From assembly GCA_964433755.1 (NCBI GenBank), contig CAYSSR010000009.1, forward strand, positions 1 through 64,000: a DNA stretch of 64,000 nt, read 5' to 3'. The notes under the pieces were generated by a model, which was not told the origin of the DNA, ran no database searches, and was given only the letters and a program-made list of their open reading frames with translations. The position numbers and the translations under genes are program-made. The stretch comes from JAUVXJ01 sp964433755. Its GTDB lineage: Bacteria > Chloroflexota > Anaerolineae > UBA7937 > B3-Chlor. Positions 1 to 10,172 of the stretch are shown here, in pieces; the stretch's first letter is position 1, and every line of letters starts with the position of its first letter.

Positions 1-1158
1 GCACGAGTAGTGCTCTGGATAACGACGCTCGAACTCCTCGTCAACCACCCAATCCACCTTCTTCATCAATTCGCGAACGTCAGGACGATGGATGTTCTTC
101 TCGGTGAAGGTGTCCACGTCGATCTTCCCGTCGATGAAGGCGATGGCTGCCTGCCAGGGCATGCTGAACTGTGTATCCACCACGGTCTGCGGATCTCGCT
201 TTCTGGGCATGGCCAGCAGCCGAATGGTATAGTCCGAAGAGCGAACAAGGACGTGCTTGATGCCTCGCCAGTCAGGCGCATGTTTGGCGACGATGTCAAG
301 ACAGGCGTCCAGATGGCCAGCCGAATAGCGACAGCAGGGGTATACCTTTATGCTCGAGTCCGCGAACGTCCAGTCGTCGCCCAGCCCATCCGTGATCAGG
401 CTCGTGTCGTACTGAAGCTGGTATGAATAGGCTTGCATGAAGCCATCTTGCCCCTCGATGATCTCGGGCGGCCCGTTGAACCCCTTCTGCGCCATCATGG
501 CCGAGATGATGCCCACCATTGCTGGGTGTCCTGCCTGGAGCCGCTTGGTGTAGGAGCCGGACGTGTTCCAGGCCATCAGCCCTCCGACCTGACTACCCGC
601 AATGCCCTGCGCGTGCACGACCTGTTGTCTATCGAGCTTTAACAGCTTGGCCGCCGATACCGCAGCGCCAAAGGTCCCACAGGTGCTCGAGGGGTGGAAC
701 CCTTGATAGTACGTCTTGCCGAGGAAGCCAGAGCCTAGACGACAGACCACCTCGTTGCCCAGCGCAATGGCCGCGATGACTTCCTTCCCACTCGCTTGTA
801 GCTTCTCACCGAGGGCCAGACTGGCAGGGATCGTGGCCACGCTCGGGTGAGCATTCGACTCGTTGTGATCATCGGCGAAGTCGAATGCATAACCCTGGAT
901 AGCGTTGGCAAAGGCTGCGTTGGGCGCAGACACCTTCTTGCCATAGCCGATCACCGTGCTCTCCGGCGGGCCACCCAATTCCAGTGCCACCTCAGCGGCA
1001 ATCCTACTCGACTCGATTCCTTTCGAGCCGATCATGGACCCCAACAGGTCCAGGACCAAGTTCGCTGCGCGTCTACGCGCCTTGGCGGGCAGATCCTCGT
1101 AGCGTAAGTCCACTGCGAGATCAGCTATCTGCTCGCTGATTGGCCTGCTGTCACCCAT
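1..1158 (-). CDS. MmgE/PrpD-family protein, C-terminus beyond window edge
   Basis: The first 386 residues of an open frame that runs off the left edge. The family includes 2-methylcitrate dehydratase (PrpD) and cis-aconitate decarboxylase, which lyse or dehydrate small tricarboxylates in the cytoplasm. Typical signatures are present: an all-helical N-terminal domain, an Asp/His segment DFADDHNESNAHPS (about residues 93-106), and GFHPSSTCGTFGAA (about 153-166). The start is the ATG at 1158, preceded by a GGAGGGTG ribosome site. No prpB or prpC lies nearby, so the substrate is open; many paralogues of this family have unknown substrates. Family assignment is firm, function is not. Confidence 0.9.
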   Translation of the reverse strand, partial: MGDSRPISEQIADLAVDLRYEDLPAKARRRAANLVLDLLGSMIGSKGIESSRIAAEVALELGGPPESTVIGYGKKVSAPNAAFANAIQGYAFDFADDHNESNAHPSVATIPASLALGEKLQASGKEVIAAIALGNEVVCRLGSGFLGKTYYQGFHPSSTCGTFGAAVSAAKLLKLDRQQVVHAQGIAGSQVGGLMAWNTSGSYTKRLQAGHPAMVGIISAMMAQKGFNGPPEIIEGQDGFMQAYSYQLQYDTSLITDGLGDDWTFADSSIKVYPCCRYSAGHLDACLDIVAKHAPDWRGIKHVLVRSSDYTIRLLAMPRKRDPQTVVDTQFSMPWQAAIAFIDGKIDVDTFTEKNIHRPDVRELMKKVDWVVDEEFERRYPEHYSC

Positions 1159-1486
1159 CTCTGAACACCCTCCATGGATAATGTCTGAGACCTCGGTCGG
1201 GCCTCACGATGTACTGACTTGCCTTGTGACTGTTCCGACGACGCGAAACGTGCGACGTGCGCCGTCCATGCCCCCAACCACAGTCAATGGCGCCACCTCC
1301 GCTCAGCCCCTCCGCGACCAGCACCGCCCTGCAATGTTGCTGCGTGGAAGCGAGCACCGGTAGGTGCAGGGTTGTCTCGCCCCCAATTGCCTTGGGGCAG
1401 TGCGCCACTTGTTACTGTTGCGGTCTAGGCGGTGCTCCATTCCTCAACAGCGTTACATGTCGTGGAAAGCAGTTGCACATGACAGT

Positions 1487-1515
1487 ATTGTACCCCAGTT
1501 CTTCACATCCGTCAA
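1487..1515 (-). promoter_or_regulatory. Probable sigma-70-type promoter for the MmgE/PrpD gene
   Basis: Minus-strand -35 TTGACG (1510-1515), 17-base spacer, -10 TACAAT (1487-1492). Transcription would start near 1480 and leave a leader of about 320 nt before the ATG at 1158. No known riboswitch was recognised in that leader. Confidence 0.5.
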
Positions 1516-2055
1516 GCGTCACACCCGCCGGGGACTCCCCTCCTTGGGGTTGGAGAACCAGACAGGCTGGGGCCTGGATGCTATCAGCCCTGGAAGGTGC
1601 CGCGATCCATGAGTTTCCGCTCCAGCCAAAGCCCGCCACGTACCTTCCCGAGGGCGAGCGACTGGAACTGGTGCTGGGGTCTGGGGAGTACGCGTGATGT
1701 CTCGGGGAGGATGGGTGATAGAACGAGTGGAACTCTCAGCGGAGCGAGGATGAACGCCTTACTTGCTTGCTGGCGGCGATCAGAACACCAACCTCAACAG
1801 CCGGCCCATCGGACCTGCCTCAGTCGGCTCAGCCAGCTTGCAGAGGCCGCGGAGCCCCTGGACTGCGCGGAGGTAGCGCAAGACAGCTTCGCCATGTGAC
1901 TCTGACTCTCTCTGCCCAAGAGAACGCACAGGGCAGAGCAGAGATGCTCATCGGTCCGAGTCCGCTCTTCCATCCCCCACACAACCAGCCAGGGCCGCCC
2001 CGCCCGCGCGGAGAACGCCGCCCAAGGGCGTCCACGTGTGGCGATGGCAGAGCGT
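1516..2055. other. Intergenic stretch, no supportable gene
   Basis: Only weak open frames are present. A plus-strand frame ending at 1697 finishes with a protein-like stretch (PATYLPEGERLELVLGSGEY), possibly the tail of a lost gene, but no family could be named. No clear terminator was found for the minus-strand gene upstream. Confidence 0.4.
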
Positions 2056-3153
2056 CTACAATGCTTGTCCCGTCTTGGGGTCGAAGAGATGCACGTTTTC
2101 CACGTTCACAGCTACCTCTAGCTCTTGCCCCACTTCAGCGCCGCTTCGTGGATCCACGCGGGCTACCAGGTCGTGGTCACCCACCACGAGATAGAGGTAC
2201 TTCTCCGATCCCATCGGCTCCATTACGTCTACCTTGGCCACCAGCGGCGCGGCGACCACATGAGCCGGCACAAACCGGTTGTCATGTATGTCCTCCGGCC
2301 TGATGCCCAGTACCACATCCTTGCCCAGGTGCTGAGCGAGAGCAGGAACCTTGCCCCGGGGAACCTCCAGCCGGAACGCGTCGGTCTCGATGTGCGTCTC
2401 GTGCTCGCCACCAGTCAACCTGGCATCGACGAAGTTCATGGCTGGACTGCCGATGAACCCAGCCACGAAGATGTTGGCCGGATGATCGTACAGATTCTGA
2501 GGCTCGTCGACTTGCTGGAGGATGCCGTCCTTCTGAACGGCGATCCTCTCACCCATGGTCATAGCCTCCGTCTGATCATGGGTCACATAGATGAAGGTCG
2601 TTCCCAACCTTTGATGCAATCTGCTGAGCAGCGCCCGGGCCTCCACCCGCAGTTTGGCATCCAGATTGGAGAGCGGTTCGTCCATGAGGAACACTGCGGG
2701 CTCGCGGACGATAGCCCGGCCCAGAGCCACACGCTGTCGCTGTCCGCCAGATAGTTGCTTGGGCCTGCGATCCAGCAGTCCGGTGATCCCCAAAGCATCA
2801 GACGCTCTATGTACCCGTGTCTCGATCTCAGCCTTCTTCATCTTCCTCAGTCGCAAGGCGAAGGCCATGTTGTCGAAGACACTCATGTGTGGATACAGGG
2901 CATAGCTCTGAAAGACCATGGCGATGTCCCTGTCCTTGGCTGGCACATCATTAACTACACGGTCGCCGATGTAGATGTTGCCCTCATCCATCTCCTCCAG
3001 GCCCGCGAGGAGCCGTAGTGAGGTAGACTTTCCACAGCCAGAAGGACCCACCAGCACCAAGAACTCCTTGTCCGCGATCTCCAGGTTGAGATCGTTGACC
3101 GCCACCACTTCGCCAAACCGTTTGGTCACCCGCTCGTAGGTTACGCTAGCCAT
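2056..3153 (-). CDS. ugpC: Sugar ABC transporter ATP-binding protein (MsiK/UgpC type)
   Basis: A 365-residue ATPase that powers CUT1-family carbohydrate importers at the inner face of the membrane. The ABC domain fills residues 1-235, with Walker A GPSGCGKST, Q-loop, signature LSGGQRQR, Walker B VFLMDEPLSNLDAKLR and the switch His in THDQTEAM. A C-terminal OB-fold regulatory domain follows, as in MalK, MsiK and UgpC. The Asp-containing DPRSGAEVGQ stretch near the end is typical of that domain. An AAAGGGG ribosome site precedes the ATG. No sugar permease is adjacent, which fits an orphan ATPase shared by several sugar transporters, as MsiK is in Streptomyces. The shared role is inference. Confidence 0.93.
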   Translation of the reverse strand: MASVTYERVTKRFGEVVAVNDLNLEIADKEFLVLVGPSGCGKSTSLRLLAGLEEMDEGNIYIGDRVVNDVPAKDRDIAMVFQSYALYPHMSVFDNMAFALRLRKMKKAEIETRVHRASDALGITGLLDRRPKQLSGGQRQRVALGRAIVREPAVFLMDEPLSNLDAKLRVEARALLSRLHQRLGTTFIYVTHDQTEAMTMGERIAVQKDGILQQVDEPQNLYDHPANIFVAGFIGSPAMNFVDARLTGGEHETHIETDAFRLEVPRGKVPALAQHLGKDVVLGIRPEDIHDNRFVPAHVVAAPLVAKVDVMEPMGSEKYLYLVVGDHDLVARVDPRSGAEVGQELEVAVNVENVHLFDPKTGQAL

Positions 3154-3387
3154 GTTGCACCCCTTTTTCCCCTATGATCGCTCAGGACCCCAGGCCGAAG
3201 AGGGCAAGTGATCCCAACGTCCCACTCCACCTCTTCAACGCGACGCCTCGACCGGTCTGTCGAATTCCAGATCCCCCGCTCGATTCTTCCAGCTACCTCA
3301 CCCAGAGCCACTACAACCACATGGCTGTCTCGGATGACCACCAGGCTGCTTCCTCCTTGCAGCCGCCGGTGGACCAGCTCCCGCCGG

Positions 3388-5442
3388 TCAGCCCTCAACA
3401 TTGTCCAGCATCGCCTCGACCCTGGATACGACGCTCGAGACGGTGAATCCGAACTCCTCCACCAAGACCTTGTACGGAGCCGAAGCTCCAAACCCTTCTA
3501 TGCCCAGCATCTGGCCCTGAGGCCCGATGTATCTCTCCCACCCTTGAGCTACCGCGGCCTCCACTCCCAGGCGCAGAGTAACTGAGGGTGGAAGCACGGC
3601 ATCTCTGTAGGATACCGGCTGCTCCTCGAATAGCTCCCAACTAGGAAAGCTGACGACCCTCGCACCTATCCCCCTCTCTCTCAGCTCGCTGGCCGCCTCG
3701 AGGATCAGGTGCACCTCTGAGCCGCTCGCCAACAGGAGCAAGTCAGGCCTGTCGAGCTCGCCGCCAGCCAGAACGTAGGCGCCTCGCGCAACCCCCTCTC
3801 CGTCCCCAACGTGGGAGAGATCCAACACCGGGAGCTTCTGCCTGGAGAGTGCCAGGGCCACCGGGCCCCGCCTCTGCAGAGCAACCTCCCACGCCGCAAC
3901 AGTCTCGTTGGCATCCGCTGGTCTGATCACCACCAAACCAGGGATAGCCCTGAGCGATGGCATCTGTTCCACCGGCTCGTGTGTGGGTCCGTCCTCGCCT
4001 ACGAAGATGCTGTCGTGGGTGAAGACGTATACGACCGGTAGCTGCATGATGGCCGCCAAACGAATGCTGGGGCGCATGTAATCGGAGAAGACAAGAAACG
4101 TGCCGCCGTACGGTCTGATCCCACCGTGCAGGGCTAGGCCGTTGAGGATACCCCCCATGGCGTGCTCTCTCACCCCGAAGTGGAGATTGCGGCCTCCGAA
4201 CGCGCCCTTGGCGATGGCGGCATAGCCTTCCAGATACGTATTGTTGGAGGGAGCGAGGTCGGCCGAACCCCCGATCAAGGTCGGCAGGTAGGCAGCCAGG
4301 GCATTGAGCACCCTACCCGAGGCCGAGCGGGTGGCTAGCCACTCCCCGGACGTGAAGGTCGGCAGGTAGCCCCTCCAATCTCCAGGCAACTCACCGGCCA
4401 TCACCCGCTTCCAGAGATCCGCCAGATCAGGGTGAGCGGCTGCGTATTGGGAGAATAGCATCTGCCATGTCTCCTCCTCCGCTGCCCAAGCCTGTCTCCG
4501 TGCTTCGAAGTAGTCGTATACCTCCTGGGGTACGAGGAAAGTGGGTTCCAGCGGCCAGCCCAGACGCTCCTTAGTGAGGCGCACCTCCTCCTCACCCAGG
4601 GGAGCACCATGAGCGGCTGCCGAGTCTTGTTTGTTCGGGCTGCCCTTGGCGATGCTGGTGTGACACCTGATCAGCGTGGGCCGCTCGGCCTCCGTTTGGG
4701 CCGACCGTATGGCGTCGGCCACGGCGACCATATTGTGACCATCCACTTCCAGCACCAGCCAGCCATAGGCCTCGAACCTCTTGGTCACATCCTCTGTAAA
4801 CGTCAGGGCGGTGCTTCCCTCTATGGTGATCCCATTGTCGTCGTAGAGGTAGATCAGTTTGCCCAGCCCCAGGTGACCGGCCAAAGAGGCGGCCTCGTGG
4901 GAAATACCCTCCATCAGATCTCCGTCGCTGACGATGCCGTAGGTGGAGTGATCTACGATGGGATACCCATCGCGGTTGAACAACTGGGCCAGGAAGCGCT
5001 CCGCGATAGCCATCCCTACCCCGTTGGCTAGCCCCTGGCCAAGGGGCCCGGTCGTGGTCTCCACACCCGGCGTCAGGCCATATTCAGGGTGACCGGGGGT
5101 CATGCTTCCCCACTGCCGGAAAGCCTTCAACTGGCTCATGGGGAGATCATACCCGGACAGATGGAGCAGAATGTATAGCAGCATGGAGCCGTGTCCCGCT
5201 GAGAGCACGAAGCGGTCGCGGTCCAACCAGTGGGGATTGGCCGGGTTGTGCTTCAGAAACCGGCTCCACAGCACGTAGGCCGCGTCCGCCATGCCCATGG
5301 GCATACCCGGATGACCGGAGTTGGCCTTCTGCACTGCATCCATGGTCAAGGCCCTGATGGTCTTGACCACGGTTAGATCCAGCTCACTCCCCAGCTCCAG
5401 CGCCCCAGTTGAGAGGGGCTCTTCGGTCTTCCCAAAGCTCAT
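3388..5442 (-). CDS. tkt: Transketolase
   Basis: About 684 residues, a full-length thiamine-diphosphate transketolase of the pentose phosphate pathway. It moves two-carbon ketol units between sugar phosphates in the cytoplasm. Visible landmarks are the N-terminal ANSGHPGMPMG motif, the ThDP/Mg region from SDGDLMEG to YLYDDN, the pyrimidine-domain stretch FLVFSDYMRPSIRLAA, THDSIFVGEDGPTHEPVEQ for donor-phosphate binding, and the C-terminal domain. The ATG at 5442 has a GGAAGTG ribosome site and was preferred over an in-frame GTG at 5463. It lies 234 bases upstream of the sugar ATPase gene in the same direction. Its partner transaldolase is not in the window. Confidence 0.95.
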   Translation of the reverse strand: MSFGKTEEPLSTGALELGSELDLTVVKTIRALTMDAVQKANSGHPGMPMGMADAAYVLWSRFLKHNPANPHWLDRDRFVLSAGHGSMLLYILLHLSGYDLPMSQLKAFRQWGSMTPGHPEYGLTPGVETTTGPLGQGLANGVGMAIAERFLAQLFNRDGYPIVDHSTYGIVSDGDLMEGISHEAASLAGHLGLGKLIYLYDDNGITIEGSTALTFTEDVTKRFEAYGWLVLEVDGHNMVAVADAIRSAQTEAERPTLIRCHTSIAKGSPNKQDSAAAHGAPLGEEEVRLTKERLGWPLEPTFLVPQEVYDYFEARRQAWAAEEETWQMLFSQYAAAHPDLADLWKRVMAGELPGDWRGYLPTFTSGEWLATRSASGRVLNALAAYLPTLIGGSADLAPSNNTYLEGYAAIAKGAFGGRNLHFGVREHAMGGILNGLALHGGIRPYGGTFLVFSDYMRPSIRLAAIMQLPVVYVFTHDSIFVGEDGPTHEPVEQMPSLRAIPGLVVIRPADANETVAAWEVALQRRGPVALALSRQKLPVLDLSHVGDGEGVARGAYVLAGGELDRPDLLLLASGSEVHLILEAASELRERGIGARVVSFPSWELFEEQPVSYRDAVLPPSVTLRLGVEAAVAQGWERYIGPQGQMLGIEGFGASAPYKVLVEEFGFTVSSVVSRVEAMLDNVEG

Positions 5443-5689
5443 GTCACTTCCAGGTATCGTCACCTTGCGGTCCAGGATAGCTAGCTCCCCGCCGTGCCTC
5501 CTGAGTACAACCCCAATCCTTGCTAGCGTGGCCCACGACAGCGAAGAATAGCGCCGGCCATCGTCTGCCCCCCAGCCTTGGCCAACTGATCCATTCCTCC
5601 TCGTGTGCCTGAGCTCACTGCGAACCGGAAGACGATCCTTGGGGCATTCCTCCTACTGATGCTCATCGACCGCCTGACGGAGCTATGTC

Positions 5690-5718
5690 AGTCTACCGCA
5701 GACAGCGCACATTGTCAA
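5690..5718 (-). promoter_or_regulatory. Probable promoter for transketolase
   Basis: Minus-strand -35 TTGACA (5713-5718), 17-base spacer, -10 TAGACT (5690-5695). It lies about 245 nt upstream of the transketolase ATG. Confidence 0.55.
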
Positions 5719-6323
5719 GAGAGTCCCTGCGCGGGCGCGTGTGTGGTTGGGAGCTGCCCCATCCCAGACCGAGATCGGACTCCGCGCCCTCACCGGCAAC
5801 TCTGGCTACGAGGCACCACCGACGGCCCGCCTCCGGACACGACACCAGCAAGCGTCGCTCTGTCCGCACCACGTCTCCAGGACGTCCCGGCAGTCGACTA
5901 GACCAATGGTATACTTCGTCGCGGGAAAGGTCGACCGAGTTACGCGTGCGGGATGATGCCTCGCCCCACAGAGACTGGCCCAAAGGCGCGGCAAGGACCC
6001 AGGACTGCGTCGACGTTCGGGTTCTCAATGCTGGTCCAGTCCGCCGATGGTAGCCAGAGCTGAGGAGCAACGAACAATGACTGCCGCGTTCCCCCTATTC
6101 GAGGACTCAGACACAGAAAGAGAGCCCAGTGGCTCGCGGAGCGCCGGACGGATGGCCTCCCGTTCCTCCGGCACACTCGATGCACGTCTGGGCTCTACCT
6201 TACTCACCTTGTTGGCAGGAAGCACTACTGACGGGCGTTCTCTGCCTTATGCAAGTCTGACCCTCTTGTCTCCCACCTCACAGGCCATATCGCGAGTTCC
6301 TACCACCCGCCGGACGTCGCTCC
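5719..6323. other. Intergenic stretch, no supportable gene
   Basis: Six-frame reading gives only short, low-complexity frames with no family resemblance. No convincing terminator follows the alcohol dehydrogenase stop at 6324. Nothing else was seen. Confidence 0.45.
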
Positions 6324-7601
6324 CTAGTTCACATTCCTGACCAGACTCAGGTCGCCCTCTCGCGCCGCCTCGAGAACAGACCCCAGGTACACGTCTACCA
6401 TCTCAGCGGTCAGCGGTACGGGCATGTTCTCGAGCTTCATGCGCAGTTGCGGATCTTTGGCCGCTGACAAGGCCCTCTGGATGTGCTCCTCCGAGAAACC
6501 TTCCACTTCACGTAGAGTCGTCGGATATCCAAGTCGTTGGCTCAGTCCCATCATCGCCTCGGCTACGGCCACGCCCAGTCTACGTCCCGCCAAGCCCTCC
6601 ATGTCCGCCTCGGCGAGACCTGCATCTCGAAAGAGCCGAGCCACCAAACGCAGAGGCCCCTCGATCGCCGGCGCAAAGAACACAGTGAAGTAAGGGTTCA
6701 TCAAGCCACATGCGCGCCCGTGACTGAGGATGTCCACCAGGGAGAAACTCGTCAAGTGTGCTCCGTTGGTACCACCCAGCATGATAGCGTACCCGCCCAG
6801 ATCGGTGGCCAGGCCCAGCGCGGTCCGGGCTTCGACGTCGGCCGGGGTCGTGACGGCGCGCTCGACGTACCCCAGGACCAGCTCCACGGTCGCCTTTGCC
6901 ACCTCCGCGGCCTTGTCATAGTACGGTTTGCCCACCGCCCCGTACAGCACTTCCAGAGAGTGCGACAGGCCATCCCAGGCACCATCGGCGGTCAGTGCAG
7001 CGGGCATGGACACCGTCACATCGTAGTCGAAAAGGGCGCGCACAGGGACGATGCACTCATCCACGACGAGCTTCTTCTGTCCCGTAGCCATGTCTGTGAT
7101 ATTGGCGTACTTGGTCAGATGGGCAGCGGAACTCGCCGCCGTCTGCACTGCCACCAGCGGTGTCAGAGCCTTGCCGGCGGTGCGAAGTCGCTGGGTGACC
7201 AGGCCAGTCCCGAAGTAGTCGTCGATGTCGCCTCCCAGGCTTCGCAGAACTGTGGCGGCCTTGGTGGTGTCGATGGAGCTACCTCCCCCCAGACAAACGA
7301 CCACGTCCGGCTGCAACTCCTCGAGTTGCCTGGTGATCCGGTACAGATCCTCTCGCGGCGAGTTGGGAGCGGCTCCTTTGACTTCGCCCAGCACGTCCAC
7401 CCCGGCCTCCGCCAGGGATCTGCTCACCACCAGTGCGAGTCCCTCGGATTCGCGGAAGCTGGGGCGCACGAGGGCAGCCCTCTGGCCCAACTCGTCAGCA
7501 AGGCTACCGACCTCGTTCAGCACCCCCGTGCCGTATACGTACCGGTCTTCCTTGAACTCGTGGATCAACTCCCTGGCTTTGTCGAAGCTCACTGATTCCA
7601 T
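6324..7601 (-). CDS. Iron-type (group III) alcohol dehydrogenase
   Basis: About 425 residues, an NAD(P)-dependent Fe-ADH family oxidoreductase. The N-terminal Rossmann-like half carries the nucleotide-binding GGGSSIDTTKA motif. The helical half carries metal-ligand regions AWDGLSHSLE, NGAHLTSFS and ILSHGRACGLMNPYF. Substrate is not predictable; members reduce aldehydes, lactaldehyde, maleylacetate or phosphonoacetaldehyde. The start is uncertain. An in-frame GTG at 7637 would add 12 residues, while the ATG at 7601 has AGGAG almost touching it. It follows the dehydratase-like gene in the same direction with a 199-base gap, so it may belong to the same amino-acid or keto-acid pathway. Confidence 0.88.
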   Translation of the reverse strand: MESVSFDKARELIHEFKEDRYVYGTGVLNEVGSLADELGQRAALVRPSFRESEGLALVVSRSLAEAGVDVLGEVKGAAPNSPREDLYRITRQLEELQPDVVVCLGGGSSIDTTKAATVLRSLGGDIDDYFGTGLVTQRLRTAGKALTPLVAVQTAASSAAHLTKYANITDMATGQKKLVVDECIVPVRALFDYDVTVSMPAALTADGAWDGLSHSLEVLYGAVGKPYYDKAAEVAKATVELVLGYVERAVTTPADVEARTALGLATDLGGYAIMLGGTNGAHLTSFSLVDILSHGRACGLMNPYFTVFFAPAIEGPLRLVARLFRDAGLAEADMEGLAGRRLGVAVAEAMMGLSQRLGYPTTLREVEGFSEEHIQRALSAAKDPQLRMKLENMPVPLTAEMVDVYLGSVLEAAREGDLSLVRNVN

Positions 7602-7800
7602 CTCCTGCCCACACCCATGATCCCTGCAGGTCGACACACCTGCCCCAATCCAACCTGGTACATCGCCCCTATCTTCTCCAAGCGTCAGCCATCTGCCCTC
7701 GCGCCCACGCCAGCGATCCCTTGCCTGTCTACCTCGCCAGCACCACGGCCGGGATCACGCGAAGAAGAGAGCCTTCCAGAGCAGGCAGCATAGCCCTGGT

Positions 7801-8832
7801 TCAACTGGCCGGGCCCTGTCCTCCGGTCGCTGGCGATGATGTTGTACCCCATCGATCAGTCTCTCTCTGAACCAACCCCACAAGCAGAGGCACGTCCACG
7901 TTGCTGCCGCTCACCACCACTGCCACGTTCTTTCCGATCCTCTCGAGTCTCCCCGCGAGCAAGGCAGCTATGCCCACAGCGGCGCCTCCCTCCACTGCCA
8001 GGTGATGCCTCTCCAAGGCAAAGATCATGGCTTCGGCGATCTCCGCCTCCGAGACCAGCACGAAATCGTCAACGTACTCTTGCACCATACGGAACGTATA
8101 TCGATTCTCCAGACCTAGGCTTCCCACCAACGCATCGGCCAAGGTCTCTTCCTGCGCCATCCGCATTGGCGCGCCAGCCCTCAGGCTGTGGTACATCACA
8201 GGGGCGCGATCCATCGATACCCCTACGACCTGGATTCCCCTCCTCGCACATTTCAGAGCCAGTGCGATTCCTGATATCAGTCCGCCGCCCCCGACGGGCA
8301 CCAGCGCCGTGTCTATCTCGGGCAGGTCCTCCAACAACTCCAGTCCGACTGTTCCCTGCCCAGCGATGATGTACGGATCGTCGTAGGGATTGACCATGGT
8401 CAACCCCCGCTCCTCTCCCAACCGAAGGGCCTCATCCTCTGCCTCGTCGTAGGTACCACCACAGACCAGTATCTCGCCCCCGAGACGCCTGATCCCCTCC
8501 ACCTTGTTGGCGGGAGTCCCCTCCGGGATACACACCAGAGCCTGGACGCCAAGTTTTCCGGCCACGTACGACACAGCCCGTCCGTGGTTGCCTGTGGAGG
8601 CAGCGATCACTCCTCGTGACCTCTGATCCCCGGTGAGCGTAAGCATCTTGTTGGCCGCCCCGCGAATCTTGAAGGAACCCGTCTCCTGCAAGTTCTCCAG
8701 CTTGAGGTATACGGAGGCCCCAACTCGCTCGACCAGCAAGGGTGAGTGCACCAGGGGTGTCCTGCTGACCAGCGGCGCGATCCGTCGTCTCGCTAGATAG
8801 AGATCGCGCATCGTGACATCACGAGCGTACAT
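7801..8832 (-). CDS. Threonine dehydratase-like PLP enzyme (fold type II)
   Basis: About 343 residues, the length of catabolic threonine ammonia-lyase without the ACT domain. The PLP Schiff-base lysine lies in GSFKIRGAANKM. The phosphate-cradle glycines lie in PVGGGGLISGIA, and the Asn in STGNHGRAVS is typical. Likely reaction is deamination of threonine, serine or a related hydroxy-amino acid to a 2-oxo acid. Relatives paired with cyclodeaminases include EutB of ectoine degradation. The ATG at 8832 is preceded by AGGGGG and chosen over an upstream TTG. It starts 25 bases after the aminotransferase stop, so the two are probably co-transcribed. The cyclodeaminase homologue at 10700 is divergent. 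Confidence 0.88.
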   Translation of the reverse strand: MYARDVTMRDLYLARRRIAPLVSRTPLVHSPLLVERVGASVYLKLENLQETGSFKIRGAANKMLTLTGDQRSRGVIAASTGNHGRAVSYVAGKLGVQALVCIPEGTPANKVEGIRRLGGEILVCGGTYDEAEDEALRLGEERGLTMVNPYDDPYIIAGQGTVGLELLEDLPEIDTALVPVGGGGLISGIALALKCARRGIQVVGVSMDRAPVMYHSLRAGAPMRMAQEETLADALVGSLGLENRYTFRMVQEYVDDFVLVSEAEIAEAMIFALERHHLAVEGGAAVGIAALLAGRLERIGKNVAVVVSGSNVDVPLLVGLVQRETDRWGTTSSPATGGQGPAS

Positions 8833-8857
8833 CGGCCCCCTGCTCAGAGTTTTCAAG

Positions 8858-9994
8858 TCATGCCTGCAACTCGACGATCAGTTCGTGGATCCGGTCCAGC
8901 CCCGCCGTGAGATAATCCTCTGGAAGACCAAAGCTGATGCGCAGATAACGATCCATCCTGAAATGGTCCCCCGGCACAATGAACACGCTCTTCTCACGCA
9001 GCAGCCGCTCCACGAGCTCTGTCGAGTTCACGTCGAGGTTGTACCGAACATAGGCGATGGCTGCCGCTTCGGGCGGCACTACGTCGAAAGTGCCCTCGTG
9101 GCTCTCCAGCCAGGCGTCGAGGATAGGGTATCCCTTGCGGATGTAGTCCCGGGTCCTCTGAAGTAGCCGGGGCCGCACTCGTGGTGACAGAGCAATGGCC
9201 GCCAGTTTGTTGGAGAGCATGGGCGCGCTGATGTTGACGTACTCGTGGCGAGCCCCGATCTCGTCCACTGTGTCCGTTGGCGCTACCACCCAGCCAATCC
9301 GCAGCCCTGGTAGTCCGTACGCCTTGCTGAGGCTGTTCATAGCCAGCACCTTGTCGTACCGGCCCCAGAACGTCGGCGTCTCGGTATCAGTCAGACGCTC
9401 CGCCCCGCTGTAGACCTCGTCAGCCAGCAGCCAGGCATCCGCCCGCTCGGCGGTGGCCACGATAGCCTCCATCTCTGCTTCGGTCAGAATGTGCCCCGTC
9501 GGGTTGTCCGGATTGCAGATCGCGATGAGCCTCGTCTGGTCAGTGACTACCTCGTCCAACTCGTCCAGATCGGGCGCCCAGCCTAGCTCCTCCCGCAGAC
9601 GGAAGGTCTTGACCATCATGCCTAGATTCTGAGCGACGCCCCAGATCTGCATGTAGTTGGGAAGCATCACTACTATCTCTTCCCCCGGGGCCACCATGGT
9701 CTGGAGGGTCACGAAGTTGGCCTCAATGCAGCCCACCGTCACCAAGACGTTGTCAGGCGTTGCGCCGTGGTACAGGGCCGCGATACGCTCCCGCAGTTCG
9801 GGGATACCGTTGCTCTGTGGGTAGTGGAGCGGGGCGTCGAGCAGTTCATCGATTACGGCCGGATCGTCCACGAGCTCGCGAACGGCAAGGGGGTGAACCC
9901 CGCTCTCCGACAGGTTGTACTCGATGACGTTCTCCCACTTGGACATCATCCGTTCCATGTCGAAGGGCCGGAATCGGTGCCTGGTCACACTCAT
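8858..9994 (-). CDS. Class I/II PLP aminotransferase
   Basis: 378 residues with the fold type I aminotransferase layout. It has the substrate/PLP motif CNPDNPTGH, the Asp/Tyr pair in LLADEVYSG, the Schiff-base lysine in NSLSKAYGLPGLRIGW, and a carboxylate-binding Arg near RISFGL. The cofactor is pyridoxal phosphate and the enzyme is cytosolic. The particular flavour (MLPNYMQIWG near residue 115) belongs to a subgroup often found beside cyclodeaminase and dehydratase genes, whose substrate is not established. GGAGGGG lies about seven bases upstream of the ATG. It opens a probable operon with the dehydratase-like gene. Confidence 0.9.
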   Translation of the reverse strand: MSVTRHRFRPFDMERMMSKWENVIEYNLSESGVHPLAVRELVDDPAVIDELLDAPLHYPQSNGIPELRERIAALYHGATPDNVLVTVGCIEANFVTLQTMVAPGEEIVVMLPNYMQIWGVAQNLGMMVKTFRLREELGWAPDLDELDEVVTDQTRLIAICNPDNPTGHILTEAEMEAIVATAERADAWLLADEVYSGAERLTDTETPTFWGRYDKVLAMNSLSKAYGLPGLRIGWVVAPTDTVDEIGARHEYVNISAPMLSNKLAAIALSPRVRPRLLQRTRDYIRKGYPILDAWLESHEGTFDVVPPEAAAIAYVRYNLDVNSTELVERLLREKSVFIVPGDHFRMDRYLRISFGLPEDYLTAGLDRIHELIVELQA

Positions 9995-10172
9995 CGTGTT
10001 CCCCTCCTCTGAGCTACGCCTGTCGCCACGGATCGGCTGGGCGGCAGGAGCCCAATGCTGCTTCAGTCTCGTTGAAACAAGGGGGTGGAAGCGGGCTCAC
10101 TTGGCATCGAAGTACCAGAGGTGTGCAAGCGTCTTGTGCCATCCGCTGTGGTACCTTCCAGGGCAACCTTTC

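Noticed and set aside
1257..1697. Plus-strand frame ending PATYLPEGERLELVLGSGEYA
   Set aside because: The last part looks protein-like but no family could be named and the first part overlaps the probable leader and promoter of the MmgE/PrpD gene; left as a note only.
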